Assembly (NCBI RefSeq): GCF_014648475.1
Contig: NZ_BMRE01000016.1
Coordinates: 1 to 64,000, forward strand
Reading direction: 5' to 3'
DNA from: Lentzea flava
Lineage (GTDB): Bacteria > Actinomycetota > Actinomycetes > Mycobacteriales > Pseudonocardiaceae
DNA: 64,000 bases
Made by a program: the position numbers and the translations under genes. Positions 1 through 8,925 of the stretch are shown here, piece by piece. Within the stretch, counting starts at the first letter, position 1. Each line of letters opens with the position of its first letter. The notes beneath the pieces are model-generated. The model was given only the letters and a program-made list of their open reading frames with translations. It ran no database searches and had not been told where the DNA came from.

Positions 1-173
1 ACCGAGTGGTCACAACCCTACCCATCAAGGTTGCACAAGGAATGGTGGCCTAATGAGCTCCGACGACCGACACAGGTCATCGTGTGCCAAAAGTGCTCAA
101 GATCGCCCTGGGCGAGCTGTACGAGGCCACCTACGCGCTGGACATCCCGACGTGAAAGACCATCGTCATCACG

Positions 174-356
174 ATGGTGTGGTCCGGCACCCTGATCGGT
201 GGCCTTGCTGCCCTGACGGTGAACGAGCGCAAGAACTCGACGCAGGCGTGCTACGAACGCATCTTGGACGCGACGATCACGCTCGTCGCCCTCATCGCCC
301 TGTTCAACCTTTTGGCGACCGTGACCTCACGGGCGCTGGCGTTGAAGACGAAGTGA
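174..356 (+). CDS. small membrane peptide, unrecognised
   Basis: A 60-residue reading frame with one clear hydrophobic segment at about residues 32-53 (TITLVALIALFNLLATV) followed by a basic tail. It ends six bases before the hydrolase start at 362, so it could be co-transcribed. The DNA just upstream (84-155) holds another short out-of-frame coding-like stretch, so this may be the tail of a decayed membrane protein. No family is recognised and no good ribosome site is visible at 174. Weak support only. Confidence 0.3.
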   Translation: MVWSGTLIGGLAALTVNERKNSTQACYERILDATITLVALIALFNLLATVTSRALALKTK

Positions 357-361
357 AGTGG

Positions 362-1231
362 ATGAGCATGCGTTTCGCCACGGTCAGGCAAGGTGACACC
401 CTCACCGGCGCACGCGTCGACGAGGACGGCCGGGTCGTCCTGGTCGACGCTGACAACGCGGTCGACGCGTTCCTGCGGTTGGACCAGCTGCGCGACATCG
501 GCCAAGCCGACGCGGCCACCGTCCGTTACGCCTGCGTCTCCCCCGCCCCCGCGCACATCCTGTGCGTGGGGCTGAACTACCGAAGCCACATCGAGCAGCT
601 GGGCCGACCGATCCCGCGGTACCCCACGTTGTTCGCGAAGTTCGCCTCGACCCTGACCGGCCCTCGCGACCGCATTGTGCTGCCTTCCGTCAGCGACCGC
701 GTCGAGGGCGAGGTGGAACTCGCTGTGATCATCGGCAGACCGGTACACCGAGTCACGACCACCGAGGCCATGGCCGCCATCGCCGGGTACACCGTGTCCA
801 ATGACCTGTCGTTGCGCGACTGGCAGCACCGTACGAGCGAGGCCCTGCAGGGCAAGGTCTTCGACCGCTCCACTCCCCTGGGCCCGGTGCTGGTGACCCC
901 CGACGAGGTGGACGATGCCCACGACCTGACGCTCTCCTTCACTGTCGATGGAGTGCCCTGGCAACACGGGTCGACCAGCGACCTGCTGTTCTCCCCCGCC
1001 GAACTGGTCGCCTACTGCAGCACTTTCCTCACGTTGCGTCCCGGCGACGTCATCCTCACCGGCACTCCGGGAACCACCGCCGACGCGGCCGGCCTCGTTC
1101 CAGGACAGACCATGGTCACCTCTATCGAGGGCATCGGCAGCGCCGTCAACGCCACAGCCGCGGACCCGTTTCCCGACACGCGCCCTGCAACGGATTCACC
1201 GACAGAGGAGGGAACTCCGCAAGCGGGGTGA
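362..1231 (+). CDS. fumarylacetoacetate hydrolase (FAH) family protein
   Basis: A metal-dependent C-C hydrolase or isomerase of the FAH superfamily, which acts on diketo or oxo-dienoic acids late in aromatic catabolism; the exact substrate cannot be told. The start is taken at ATG 362 (ATG 368 also possible) because the family N-terminus (RFATVRQGDTLTGARVDEDG) begins there, although the frame is open back to 53. The family core follows: CVGLNYRSHIEQLG, the EGEVELAVIIGR metal-ligand block near residue 115, VSNDLSLRDWQ, and LRPGDVILTGTPG near the end. About the last 15 codons are odd: PTEEGTPQAG matches group II intron reverse transcriptase, so the original C-terminus was replaced at a junction with the intron relic. 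The fold core is complete and the enzyme may still work. pobA downstream on the other strand also fits aromatic catabolism. Confidence 0.8.
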   Translation: MSMRFATVRQGDTLTGARVDEDGRVVLVDADNAVDAFLRLDQLRDIGQADAATVRYACVSPAPAHILCVGLNYRSHIEQLGRPIPRYPTLFAKFASTLTGPRDRIVLPSVSDRVEGEVELAVIIGRPVHRVTTTEAMAAIAGYTVSNDLSLRDWQHRTSEALQGKVFDRSTPLGPVLVTPDEVDDAHDLTLSFTVDGVPWQHGSTSDLLFSPAELVAYCSTFLTLRPGDVILTGTPGTTADAAGLVPGQTMVTSIEGIGSAVNATAADPFPDTRPATDSPTEEGTPQAG

Positions 1232-2085
1232 TCAGTCCGTTGCTCCTGAACGTCGCGCTGCATGGGCTGGAGGAAGCGGCCGGAGACCGTCAGGAACGCA
1301 GTGACACACGGCGAACCGGACGAGGCCACCGCGCTGGTGGGGTATGTCGACGACATGGTGGTGCTATGCCATTCCAGGCGGCAGGCCGAACAGGTCAAGG
1401 CGATGGTCGCTCTCTGGCTGGCGCCCAGAGGCTTGTCCTTCAACGGGGACAAGACGAGGATCATCCACCTCGATGACGGATTCGACTTTCTGTGATTCAC
1501 CGCCCGCCAGCACGGCAAGCTGATCCTCAAACCCAGCAAGGCCGCAATCACACGAGTCATACAACGCCTCGCGCGGTAATCCGGGCCCTTGCGCGGCGCG
1601 AACGCGGGGATGGTCCTCACCACGATCAACCCGATCACGCGGGGCTGGCGAACTACTGCCGCGGAGTGGCATCCTCCAGGGGCTTCGCGACACTGGGCAC
1701 CTACATGTGGCGGCTCAATTGCAAGTGGGCATGTCACCGCCATCCGACAAGCCAAAAGCCTGGGTCATCACCCAGGTCATCACCCGACACTTCGGCCGTT
1801 ATCACAAGGTCAGGCAGGACCGCTGGAGTGTTCGGCGACCGCGACAGCGGCGCTTGTCTTCCCAAGCTCGCCTGGGCCAAGATCGTCCGGCACCGGTTGG
1901 TCCGCGGTGAGGCTCCCCGGACGAACCCGCTCACGCCGACTACTGGGTCGACCGGCGACGCAAGCGCACACCCCGCTCGATCGCAGCGTCCTTTCTGCTA
2001 CTGAAGCAGAAAGGACGCTGCCCGACATGCGGGACATGCTCCTGCACCGCCTGCACGCTGAGGTTCCCGCGATGTCTCAGACATT
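1185..2085 (+). pseudogene. group II intron reverse transcriptase/maturase relic, central part
   Basis: Broken coding sequence of a bacterial group II intron protein, spread over three frames. Recognisable pieces in order: PTEEGTPQ(A)GVISPLLLNV (RT motif 4-5), YVDDMVVLCHSR (the YADD active-site motif with A to V), APRGLSFNGDKTRIIHLDDG, FTARQHGKLILKPSKAA, LRGANAGMVLTTINPITRGW, the maturase X domain (TYMWRLNCKWACHRHP, FGDRDSGACLPKLAWAKIVR), and the first cysteine pair of the C-terminal HNH domain (GRCPTCG). The RT fingers and the end of the HNH domain are missing, and at least three frameshifts and a stop are present. It cannot make a working protein. The missing 3' end resembles the minus-strand relic near 8.9-9.15 kb. 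Confidence 0.8.
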
Positions 2086-2128
2086 GGTTGCCTGGCTCTG
2101 CGGGATGCGGCCGGCGAGCGGCTCTGGG

Positions 2129-3298
2129 TCAGCCTACGTAGTCTCGAGCGAAACCTCTGGCGTCAGCCGGGGACTGTCGCCACTTCGCCAGCCGTGCCAC
2201 CTGGACCCGATACTGGAAATCCCGATCCCCGTTGCTGTGTGCGCACAACAGATCGATCATGCTGTGCGAGAATTCTTGAGCGGCCCAGGTTCGCTGGTTC
2301 ACCGCGGCGCTGTAGCTGTTGAGCCCGTGGTCGTCGCCGTCCCGGACGGCAGCCAGAATGGCTCGGGCCAGACCGTCGGCGTCGGCGATAGCGAGGTTCA
2401 TGCCCTTGCCGCCGAACGGGGTGATGACATGAGCCGCGTCGCCCACCAAGAGCATCCGGCCGTGGCGCAGTTCCTCGGTCACCGATGTACGCATGCTGAG
2501 CATGCTGGTTTCCAGAATCGGCCCTGGGCTGGGCAAAGAGCCGTCAGCGACGGCGAACCGGCGAGCCAGCTCACTCCAGATCCGCTCGTCATCCCAGTCG
2601 GCGAGCTCGTCCTGCGCATCGACCTGGAGGTAGAAGCGACTGGTGTCGCGGGTGCGCAGAGCATGGATCGCGCACCCGTCAGGATGCAGCGCGTACACCA
2701 TGTCCCTGGTCAGCGGGGAGGTCGCGGACAGGATCGCGAGCAGGTTGGTTGGGTAGTGCTTGGTGACTCCACGCAGGCCTGCGGTGGGTACCGCCCGCCG
2801 GCACACGCCGCGGCTGCCGTCGCATCCTGCGACGAATTCCGCCCGCAACGTCCGGATCTTGTTGTCGGTGCCGGAGTAGCTGACCACGGCGTAGTCGCCG
2901 GTGAGGTCGGAGATCTCGGTAACGGGGGTCTCGAAGCGAATGTCGCCGCCGTTGTCGAGCAGGCGGGTGATCAGATCGCGGACCAGGAACTGCTGCGGGT
3001 AGACGTGATGAACCCGATCACCGGTGAACTGGCCGTAGTCCAAGACGAACCGCTCGCCCGCGAACCGGAACTCGCAGCTGCGATGGACGGTGGCCGACGC
3101 CATCAGGCCATCGGCCAGGCCGTGCTCACGCAACGTCTGAAAGGCGCGGTACTCGATCAGCCCGGCCCGGGCCCGCTGCTCCACGTACTCCCGGCTCGCC
3201 CGTTCGAACACGACTGTTGACACGCCGGCCTGGTTCAGGATGTTGGCCAGCACCAGGCCGGCCGGGCCAGCTCCTACGATGGCGACGGTCGTGTTCAT
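2129..3298 (-). CDS. pobA: 4-hydroxybenzoate 3-monooxygenase
   Basis: Flavoprotein hydroxylase that converts 4-hydroxybenzoate to protocatechuate with NAD(P)H and O2, feeding the beta-ketoadipate pathway. The 389 residues match the usual length of about 390. Visible are the N-terminal FAD Rossmann motif VGAGPAGL (residues 8-15), the PobA-typical RARAGLIEYRAFQTLREHGL, HHVYPQQFLVRDL, the DG motif in GCDGSRGVCR, and the second FAD motif LLVGDAAHVITPFGGKGMN near residue 287. The ATG at 3298 starts directly at the Rossmann strand. No strong Shine-Dalgarno sequence or nearby regulator is seen, and a decayed SDR lies upstream on the same strand. pca genes for the next steps are not in the window. 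Confidence 0.9.
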   Translation of the reverse strand: MNTTVAIVGAGPAGLVLANILNQAGVSTVVFERASREYVEQRARAGLIEYRAFQTLREHGLADGLMASATVHRSCEFRFAGERFVLDYGQFTGDRVHHVYPQQFLVRDLITRLLDNGGDIRFETPVTEISDLTGDYAVVSYSGTDNKIRTLRAEFVAGCDGSRGVCRRAVPTAGLRGVTKHYPTNLLAILSATSPLTRDMVYALHPDGCAIHALRTRDTSRFYLQVDAQDELADWDDERIWSELARRFAVADGSLPSPGPILETSMLSMRTSVTEELRHGRMLLVGDAAHVITPFGGKGMNLAIADADGLARAILAAVRDGDDHGLNSYSAAVNQRTWAAQEFSHSMIDLLCAHSNGDRDFQYRVQVARLAKWRQSPADARGFARDYVG

Positions 3299-3654
3299 GC
3301 TGCGACACAGAACCCGATCAGGGGGTGGCCGACATGCCCGTGTTCGGATGGCAGGGGGTCAAGCACGATGCGGCACGCAGCAGAGCTGGCCATGAGACGT
3401 CCTTAACACTGCGAGACTCAGGATTGGGAATGGACGGTAGCCCACTCTGGACCACGGAATGATGTGGGAACACCGTCCTTGCCCATTCGTGCATGGTTTC
3501 TGGTTCTCGTAGACCAGTAAACCTCTTCGAAGCCTGGACGGAGCGAAGCCGGTCAACCGTTTGTCCTATGTGGACAGTCAGGTCGTTCGGGTCACGACCT
3601 CGCCGGGCTGTCCATTCGTAGCGGTCACGACCGATCAGCACGGTGCTTTCGGGC
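3299..3654. other. no recognisable gene
   Basis: About 350 bases between pobA and the SDR relic. Short open frames exist on the minus strand but their translations match no family I know and lack a ribosome site. It probably carries the pobA promoter; no clear operator palindrome was spotted. Confidence 0.4.
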
Positions 3655-3955
3655 TCACGCGGTGAATCCTCCGTCGATGTTCAGGCTGGCGCCGGTGATG
3701 TAGGCGGCGTCGGGCCAGCGAGGTGCGCGACCAAGCTGCGCCCTCGGCCGCGGTGCCGTGTCGGTCCGTCGATTCCGCGCGGTGCCAGTTCATGTGCCAG
3801 GCCGCGGGTGAGGCTCGACACCGCACACTTGGTCAGGGCGCAGACCAAATGGCCGGGAAACGGTGTGCGGTCGGGCTTGATGCTGCCGATGTTGATGATC
3901 CGGCCGCGGTGCCTAGACGCGCAAGCGCCTCGCGGATCGCGATGACCGGCAGTCA
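3655..3955 (-). pseudogene. short-chain dehydrogenase/reductase (SDR) relic, C-terminal half
   Basis: Frameshifted remains of a classical SDR. In reading order: VIAIREALARLG, then GRIINIGSIKPDRTPFPGH (strand before the catalytic Ser), ALTKCAVSSLTRGLAHELA (expected YxxxK region, here with the Tyr lost: CALTK), and the C-terminal signature DAAYITGASLNIDGGFTA followed by TGA. The N-terminal Rossmann half is absent and at least two frame changes are needed, so it is dead. Confidence 0.75.
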
Positions 3956-4049
3956 CGTTCGAGGATGGTGGCGTGTCGACCTGCCACCGTAAGACTGCCT
4001 CACAGCCAACAGTGTCTCGGCCATGGACGCGCACGACGAGGGATCCGGG

Positions 4050-4306
4050 CCCGCACGGGCCAGCTCCACTCGGAAACCCTGCGAGCATCGCTCGCCGTGA
4101 CGGCGACCGCCACGTTGATCGGCGCCGCTCCGGGATCGTCGGGAAACCCAGGCGGGCTCAACATCTGCTCGGACAGCAACTGCGGAAACAGCCTGGAATT
4201 CCCCAACTGCGGTCTCATCCCGGTGAATGACCGCAAACCCTTCTTCCGGGGCTACCGACCGGGTCAACGAGTCGATCAACGTCTACCGCCACTCGGAGTC
4301 CTGGTA
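4050..4306 (+). pseudogene. possible secreted cysteine-containing peptide relic
   Basis: A weak reading: SLAVTATATLIGAAPGSSG looks like the end of a signal peptide and is followed by a cysteine-bearing stretch (ICSDSNCGNSLEFPNC). After a frame change comes NVYRHSESWYCRAQG. The layout loosely recalls small secreted inhibitor-like proteins of actinomycetes (peptidase inhibitor I36 type), but no diagnostic motif is present. It overlaps the antisense of other weak frames and could be chance. Confidence 0.25.
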
Positions 4307-4350
4307 CTGCCGGGCCCAGGGCCAGGGGGAGGACGTCCTGGGCCCGGCAG
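4307..4350 (-). terminator. perfect 14-bp inverted repeat, likely terminator
   Basis: CTGCCGGGCCCAGG at 4307-4320 pairs perfectly with CCTGGGCCCGGCAG at 4337-4350 across a 16-base loop. It lies just after the stop of the minus-strand malectin relic (4357), as expected for its terminator. There is no T-run, as is common in actinomycetes. Confidence 0.6.
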
Positions 4351-4356
4351 AGGTCC

Positions 4357-4839
4357 TCAGGCGATGGGAACCAGGACGACGACGTTGACCTGGGGTTGGT
4401 TGGCGGCGCCCCGAACGAAGCCCATCCGCACCTTGCCGTTCACGTCGGCGGTCACCGCGATGTTCCACGCGCCCAAGGCGGTCGGGCCGGCGCCGTTCGT
4501 GGTGCCCATGATGTCGAAAATCGCGCAACAAGCGGACGTCGTTGACGTCGACGCCGAAGATCCGCTGGCCGGGACGGCAGTACCAGTCGGGGCGCACAGC
4601 CGCAGCTCATACGAGCCATCTGCGGTGAGTCCGGTCAGCAGATCGACTCGGGACCGCAAGGTCCGCGGGGTTGGTGTCCACCATGCCTCCCGTGCCGAAG
4701 GAGTCTGGGGCGAAGACGGGCGTCGTCCGCACCTCCGGTGTCCACCTGAACCCGGTCGGCCGCGAGTGCACCAGATGCGGTACCGAGGAGCACGACGGCC
4801 GCCGCCGCGAGCGCCCAGAAGTTTCGTGGTTATCCGCAT
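4357..4839 (-). pseudogene. secreted malectin-domain protein relic
   Basis: Starts at ATG 4839 (MRITTKLLGA). After an immediate frame change it reads a good signal peptide (ALAAAAVVLLGTASGALA), then fragments of a malectin-like carbohydrate-binding domain in alternating frames: PVFAPDSFGTGGMVDTNPAD, DLLTGLTADGSYELRLCAP, DWYCRPGQRIFGVDVNDVRL, FDIMGTTNGAGP, and a C-terminal strand series ending VRMGFVRGAANQPQVNVVVL. The order and spacing match malectin domains (the FDVDVNG-like and FVRG-like strands). Three or more frameshifts make it a pseudogene of a secreted single-domain protein. Confidence 0.65.
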
Positions 4840-4932
4840 TGGGCAAGAGTGACACCGCACCGACGGAGGAGTCGCCCACAAGAGCATCTCCGGTCATCGA
4901 AGTCGGCACGAACGGACGTCGCTCGAGTCCGT

Positions 4933-5154
4933 GTGCTGACGAAGGTTTTCTCGGTGGACGGAACGAGAAGGGGGAACGCCGGACGGCTGGTGCTCCTGGC
5001 AGCCGTAGCCGCAGCGGCCGCGATCCTGAGCGCCGTGGCGAAAGAACTCGCCGAGTTTCTCGGCCAATCCAACGACGTTGTTCGGTCAGGCCAGGAAGAC
5101 CTGCGGATCGACTCCGACCGTGAACTCCAGAAGCTCGTCCTGGTCGTCGACTAG
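4933..5154 (+). CDS. small putative membrane protein
   Basis: A GTG-started frame of about 73 residues with one strong hydrophobic segment (LVLLAAVAAAAAILSAVA, residues 19-36) and an acidic tail ending KLVLVVD. It could be a small single-pass protein, but both neighbours are decayed, no ribosome site is clear, and the complementary strand is also open. Treat as doubtful. Confidence 0.25.
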   Translation: MLTKVFSVDGTRRGNAGRLVLLAAVAAAAAILSAVAKELAEFLGQSNDVVRSGQEDLRIDSDRELQKLVLVVD

Positions 5155-5690
5155 CGGATCTCCGAAGCTGTTCCGGCGCCGCAACCACGATTGCGCGGCA
5201 CAGGGACGACCCTCGTCGGCGTGAAGGCGGTGACCATGACGATGTCACCGCACCCTCTGGCGGTCTTCCCTGAGTCTGCCGCACGTGGCTGTGGGACGAG
5301 CACGCCACCGTCCCGGTGATCGACGCGCTCGTGGTTACCACCCACATCGCCTGTCCGGCGCGCAGCTGCTCGTGGGCACTGGCCACGCTGGTCCGGACCG
5401 GGAACCTCTCGAACGACGGCGCGGTCCTGCGGTATCAAAGATCGAGGCCGATCCTGCGGCCCCAGACAGTGATCTTCGCGGGATCGATGTACCGCGCATG
5501 CGCAGGTCAAGCCGCGTCCAGCCCGATGTCGCGACCCGCGAGCTGGCGGTGGAAGGCTCGCTTGAGCTCGGCAAAGCTCTGGCCTGTCTCCTTCAGCGCG
5601 AGCAGCAGCTGCTCGGCCACGGGCGCGGAGGACGAACTCGATGTCCTGCTCGGTGTGGTGCACCGTGATCGGGTTGCGGACGCGTCCGCA
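5155..5690 (-). other. degenerate coding debris, unrecognised
   Basis: Minus-strand fragments read RYIDPAKITVWGRRIGLDL, VRTSVASAHEQLRAGQAMWV and QLLLALKETGQSFAELKRA in different frames, each coding-like but broken by shifts. I cannot name the families. The block sits between other relics and looks like further gene decay rather than regulatory DNA. Confidence 0.35.
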
Positions 5691-5925
5691 ACGAGCTTGG
5701 TGATGACGACCTCGACGCTGTACTTGCCAAGGGGGACGTCCCCGAGAGCGTCCTGGTCCATGTAGAGCAGAAACCGGTCGCCGGGTTGTTCGACCGGTTG
5801 TCCTTCGGCGTCCATGAGCATTCCCGACGCGTCGATGTCCACGTGCCCCTTCGGGTCGGTCAGGACCGTGAAGACGGCGCTGGCGGGAGGCGATGAATCG
5901 GGAGACCTCGATCCGTTCGGCGTCT
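5690..5925 (-). pseudogene. SRPBCC-family protein relic
   Basis: Frameshifted N-terminal half of a START-like (SRPBCC, polyketide cyclase/dehydrase type) protein. Reading order: RIEVSRFIAS (first strand), then after a shift GHVDIDASGMLMDAEGQPV, GDRFLLYMDQDALGDVPLG and KYSVEVVITKLVAD. The motif order, with helix-grip strand, loop and glycine-rich turn, is typical of the family. The C-terminal helix is not recognisable. Confidence 0.55.
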
Positions 5926-6282
5926 TCGCCCGCCAGCGGCGTTTCCGCAGCGGCGGTCAGGACCGCGCGACCGAGGGTGTGCGAGGACATGACGAACCCG
6001 AGGAATGCCGGGGTGGCGGTCGGCCGGGACGCCGAGGAACGCGAAGTCGAGGGCGTGCACCACGATGAAGTAGCGGTGCGGGCAGTGCCCGGCCGGTGGA
6101 GCGGCACCGGTGAAGCGGGCCGCGCGGGCATCGTTGGGCAGTTGGATAGCGCTCTCGACGGAGACCTCCCCGACCTCGGATGCCGGGACGAACATGGCGA
6201 GATACTGGCCATCCAACCGGCCTCGAGGAGAAAGGCAGGCATGAACCATCAACGGACGCACCGTCGTCCGAGGCCCCGGCAC
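5925..6282 (-). pseudogene. PEBP (YbhB/YbcL) family protein relic
   Basis: Remains of a phosphatidylethanolamine-binding-protein-like gene. ESAIQLPNDARAARFTGAAP and GHCPHRYFIVVHALDFAFLG are in one frame; after a shift TPAFLGFVMSSHTLGRAVLT completes the C-terminus. The HRYFIVVHALD block is the conserved ligand-site strand of bacterial YbhB proteins. The N-terminal DG.N.SP part is missing and there is at least one frameshift. Confidence 0.65.
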
Positions 6283-6900
6283 TGACCGGGTCGTCGGCCT
6301 GGAGACCGTCTACATCGACGTCACCGGCCCCGGCTCCGTCGCCATCGCTTGCGACGAGGTCCTCGCGAGGCACCCCGGTCTCGACGTCCTCGTGACCATG
6401 TCGGGCATCATGCCCAGCGAGGACCTCCGCGACCCGGCCTACCTCGCCCAGGCGAAATCACGATCGCCGTCAACCTGCTGGGCACCATTTGCGTGATCGG
6501 CGCGTTCACTCCACACCTCGAGCGCGGCGGGGCGACATCATCACGGTCAGTTCCGGCGTCGGCTTCATGCCCTTCCCGCTCATGCCTTCCTACGGGGCCT
6601 CGAAAGCAGGCGTCCACTCCTACACCGAATCGCTCCGCGCACAACTCGCCGGCACCGACATCACCGTCACCGAACTCGTCCCACCGGCCGTCGCCAACGC
6701 CGGCGCGGAGAAGCTCAACCAACGCGCTGCCCCTCGGCGGCTTCTCGACGAGGTCATCGGGCTCCTCACCCAGACCCCGACCTCGAACGAGATCGTGGCC
6801 GAGCGCGCTCGACCACTCCGATGGACCGAACGGGACGGCACCCTACGCCGACCTCCTCGAGCGGCGCTCCCAGTCCCTCAGCACCCGTCTCGGCCGCTGA
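6283..6900 (+). pseudogene. SDR-family oxidoreductase relic
   Basis: A second SDR relic, opposite in strand to the first. Successive pieces in different frames: VVGLETVYIDVTGPGSVAIA, EVLARHPGLDVLVTMSGIMP (NAG-like strand), IAVNLLGTICVIGAFTPHLE, GDIITVSSGVGFMPFPLMPS, YGASKAGVHSYTESLRAQLA (catalytic Tyr and Lys kept) and DITVTELVPPAV, ending ADLLERRSQSLSTRLGR before TGA 6898-6900. The catalytic YxxxK is intact but the gene has at least three frame changes and lacks the TGxxxGIG N-terminus. Confidence 0.75.
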
Positions 6901-7134
6901 GAGCCCGGCGCTCGCGTTTCGGCGGGCGCGGCGCGGCTGTCCGCCGACCGGCCGCACTGGTCGGTGCCGGGATCTGGCAGTGCCGATGGCGTCCTCCGTG
7001 GCCGCCGCGCTCGGCGGTCTGTCTGGCACCGCTTCCTGGCCTCTCCGTGCCACCTGCATTCGGCGGTCGCGCTGGTTTCCTGCCGCAGGCTCAGTGCTGG
7101 ATCGGGGCACTCTCCAGTGGCTGGCCTTTGCGAG

Positions 7135-8091
7135 TCAGCTCTGGCTGTGTCCGTGCGGCAACCAGATCTCCTCGGCGCGGAGGCTGGCCTGTGGGGTGAA
7201 GTAGTCGCCGGTCCTGAGGTCCTCCAGCAACGTCGCGTGCCGCGGCGCCCAGCCCAGGAGTGCCTGGGTGTGCTCGCTGGAGACGGGTACGTCGAGAGAG
7301 AAGAACCTGGCCAGGAACGGGTTCCCGAGATGCTCGGCGGCCCGTTCGACGGTCAGCGAGGCGGTGGGGATGCCGAGCATCTCTGCGACCTGCTCCGCGA
7401 TGCTCCTGATCGTGACGGCGCTTTCGCCGACGCCGTGCAGCACGCTGCCGGCGGGAGCTTTCTCCAACGCCAGCCGGAAGAGACTCGCGGCGTCTGCGCG
7501 GTGGACGGCGGGCCAACGGTTGGCACCGTCACCGATGTAAGCCGAGACACCTGACCTGCGCGCGGCCGCGATGAACGCCGGAATGAACCCGTAGTCGCCT
7601 GGGCCGTGCACGGTCGGTGCGAGTCGCACGACGCTGGCTCGGACCCCCAGATCGGCGAAGCCAAGACAAGCCTGCTCGCCCGCGATGCGGAAGGCGGCGA
7701 CCGAACCGGGATCCGGCGCGTCCTGCTCGGTGCTGATCCGGCCGACCTTCGCCACCAAGGTGCCCGAGGTGCTGACGAACGGCTTGCCAGACCAGGCCAA
7801 TGGCCGGCCGAGCGCCTCGATCGCGGCGCAGTCGCGGCGGACGAGGTCATCCGGATCGGCGTAGTCGCCGCCATATGCCATGTGCAGGACACCGTCGGCG
7901 GCTTCGGCGCCGCGGCGCAGGCTGTCGAGGTCTTCCAGGCTGCCGCGGAGGGGTGTGGCGCCCAGCGACTCCAGCCGAGCGGCGGCGGCGTCCGAGCGTG
8001 CCAAGCCGGTGACGGTGTGACCGGCCGCGACGAGCTCGGCGACGACGGTGGGACCGGTCTGGCCGGTTCCCCCAGTGACGAACACATGCAT
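7135..8091 (-). CDS. NAD(P)-dependent epimerase/dehydratase (extended/atypical SDR)
   Basis: A 318-residue oxidoreductase with N-terminal MHVFVTGGTGQTGPTVVAEL (GxxGxxG nucleotide motif, residues 7-13), LEDLDSLRRGAEAADGVLHM, STSGTLVAKVG, a VVRLAPTVHGPGDYGFIP loop and a C-terminal ALLGWAPRHATLLEDL typical of NAD-dependent epimerases. The usual YxxxK is not obvious, so it may be a binding or reductase variant of the family. The start is set at ATG 8091, which has GGAGAG about eight bases upstream; the frame is open further back but would run through the operator array. It is divergent from a TetR gene across three palindromes and is the likely target of that regulator. Confidence 0.85.
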   Translation of the reverse strand: MHVFVTGGTGQTGPTVVAELVAAGHTVTGLARSDAAAARLESLGATPLRGSLEDLDSLRRGAEAADGVLHMAYGGDYADPDDLVRRDCAAIEALGRPLAWSGKPFVSTSGTLVAKVGRISTEQDAPDPGSVAAFRIAGEQACLGFADLGVRASVVRLAPTVHGPGDYGFIPAFIAAARRSGVSAYIGDGANRWPAVHRADAASLFRLALEKAPAGSVLHGVGESAVTIRSIAEQVAEMLGIPTASLTVERAAEHLGNPFLARFFSLDVPVSSEHTQALLGWAPRHATLLEDLRTGDYFTPQASLRAEEIWLPHGHSQS

Positions 8092-8130
8092 GAGGACTCT
8101 CCTAGCTGACGCGAGCAACTGGTGACAGGT

Positions 8131-8197
8131 AGCGCCAGTCACTGACCCTACAGGTTGCGCCAGTGACTGACGCAAGGTGGCGCCAGTCACTGACGCA
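8131..8197. promoter_or_regulatory. three near-identical operator palindromes
   Basis: Three copies of a 19-bp imperfect palindrome lie between the divergent epimerase and TetR genes at 8131-8149, 8156-8174 and 8179-8197. The middle one reads TGCGCCAGTGACTGACGCA. Centre-to-centre spacing is 25 and 23 bases, close to two helical turns. They are the likely autoregulatory binding sites of the TetR protein encoded at 8216. Confidence 0.8.
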
Positions 8198-8215
8198 ACG
8201 CGGTAGACTCGGTTG

Positions 8216-8809
8216 GTGCCACGGAACGGAGCAGAAGCGCGTCGCCGCCTTCAGCAGGCGGCCTTGGAGCTGTACCAGGAACGGGGGTTCGACCAGACCA
8301 CGGCGGCGGAGATCGCCGCGCGGGCTGGGGTCAACGAACGCACGTTCTTCAGGCACTTCCCGGACAAGCGCGAGGTGCTCTTCGACGGCGAAGCCGACGT
8401 GCGCGCCGCGCTGATGCGGTCGGTAGCCGAAGCGCCCGACGGGCTGGAGCCGTTCGACGTACTGCTGTACGCATTCCGGAAATCCGCGCGGAACCTGGAG
8501 AACAACCGCTCGTTCTCCGAACCACGGTGGAAAGTCATCGCCGTGACCCCCGCACTGCGCGAACGCGAGTTGGCCAAGCACGCGTGGCTCACGGAGGCCG
8601 CGGCGGAGGCGCTGCGGCAGCGCCGTGTCGGTGACGGGTTGGCCGCCCTGGCTTCCCGGACCGGCTGGGCCACCTTCCAGCACGCGGTCCAAGCATGGAT
8701 CGACGACCCCGCACAGAGTTTGGACGCGCACCTGCTGCGAGCCTTCGACGATCTACGCGTCCTCTCCGCGGCCACCACCCTGCCCCCGCAGACGGACCCA
8801 GAACACTGA
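8216..8809 (+). CDS. TetR/AcrR family transcriptional regulator
   Basis: A 197-residue repressor with the N-terminal helix-turn-helix of the family: RRRLQQAALELYQERGFDQT, TAAEIAARAGVNERTFFRHF, then DKREVLFDGEADV. The C-terminal ligand domain is unassigned (an acyl-CoA/aromatic-type TetR_C with WATFQHAVQAWI). GTG 8216 is chosen (TTG 8213 possible); no Shine-Dalgarno site is visible upstream, so the transcript may be leaderless. It faces the SDR epimerase gene and probably represses it and itself through the three palindromes at 8131-8197. Confidence 0.9.
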   Translation: MPRNGAEARRRLQQAALELYQERGFDQTTAAEIAARAGVNERTFFRHFPDKREVLFDGEADVRAALMRSVAEAPDGLEPFDVLLYAFRKSARNLENNRSFSEPRWKVIAVTPALRERELAKHAWLTEAAAEALRQRRVGDGLAALASRTGWATFQHAVQAWIDDPAQSLDAHLLRAFDDLRVLSAATTLPPQTDPEH

Positions 8810-8925
8810 TACCGCACGATCGCGGTCACCGAACATCGCGACCACACCGCGCCACGAATGCAAGGCCACCGCAGCCTGTGCACGAACATCACCGGGCAGA
8901 CAGAACGTATTGGTGCGCCCCGCCC

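Noticed and set aside
1589..3220. Long plus-strand open frame of over 500 codons opposite pobA
   Set aside because: It is the antisense of pobA and the intron relic; GC-rich third positions keep that frame open. The protein has no recognisable domain.
3318..3641. 107-codon minus-strand frame upstream of pobA as a gene
   Set aside because: No ribosome site, no family, and composition unlike neighbouring genes.
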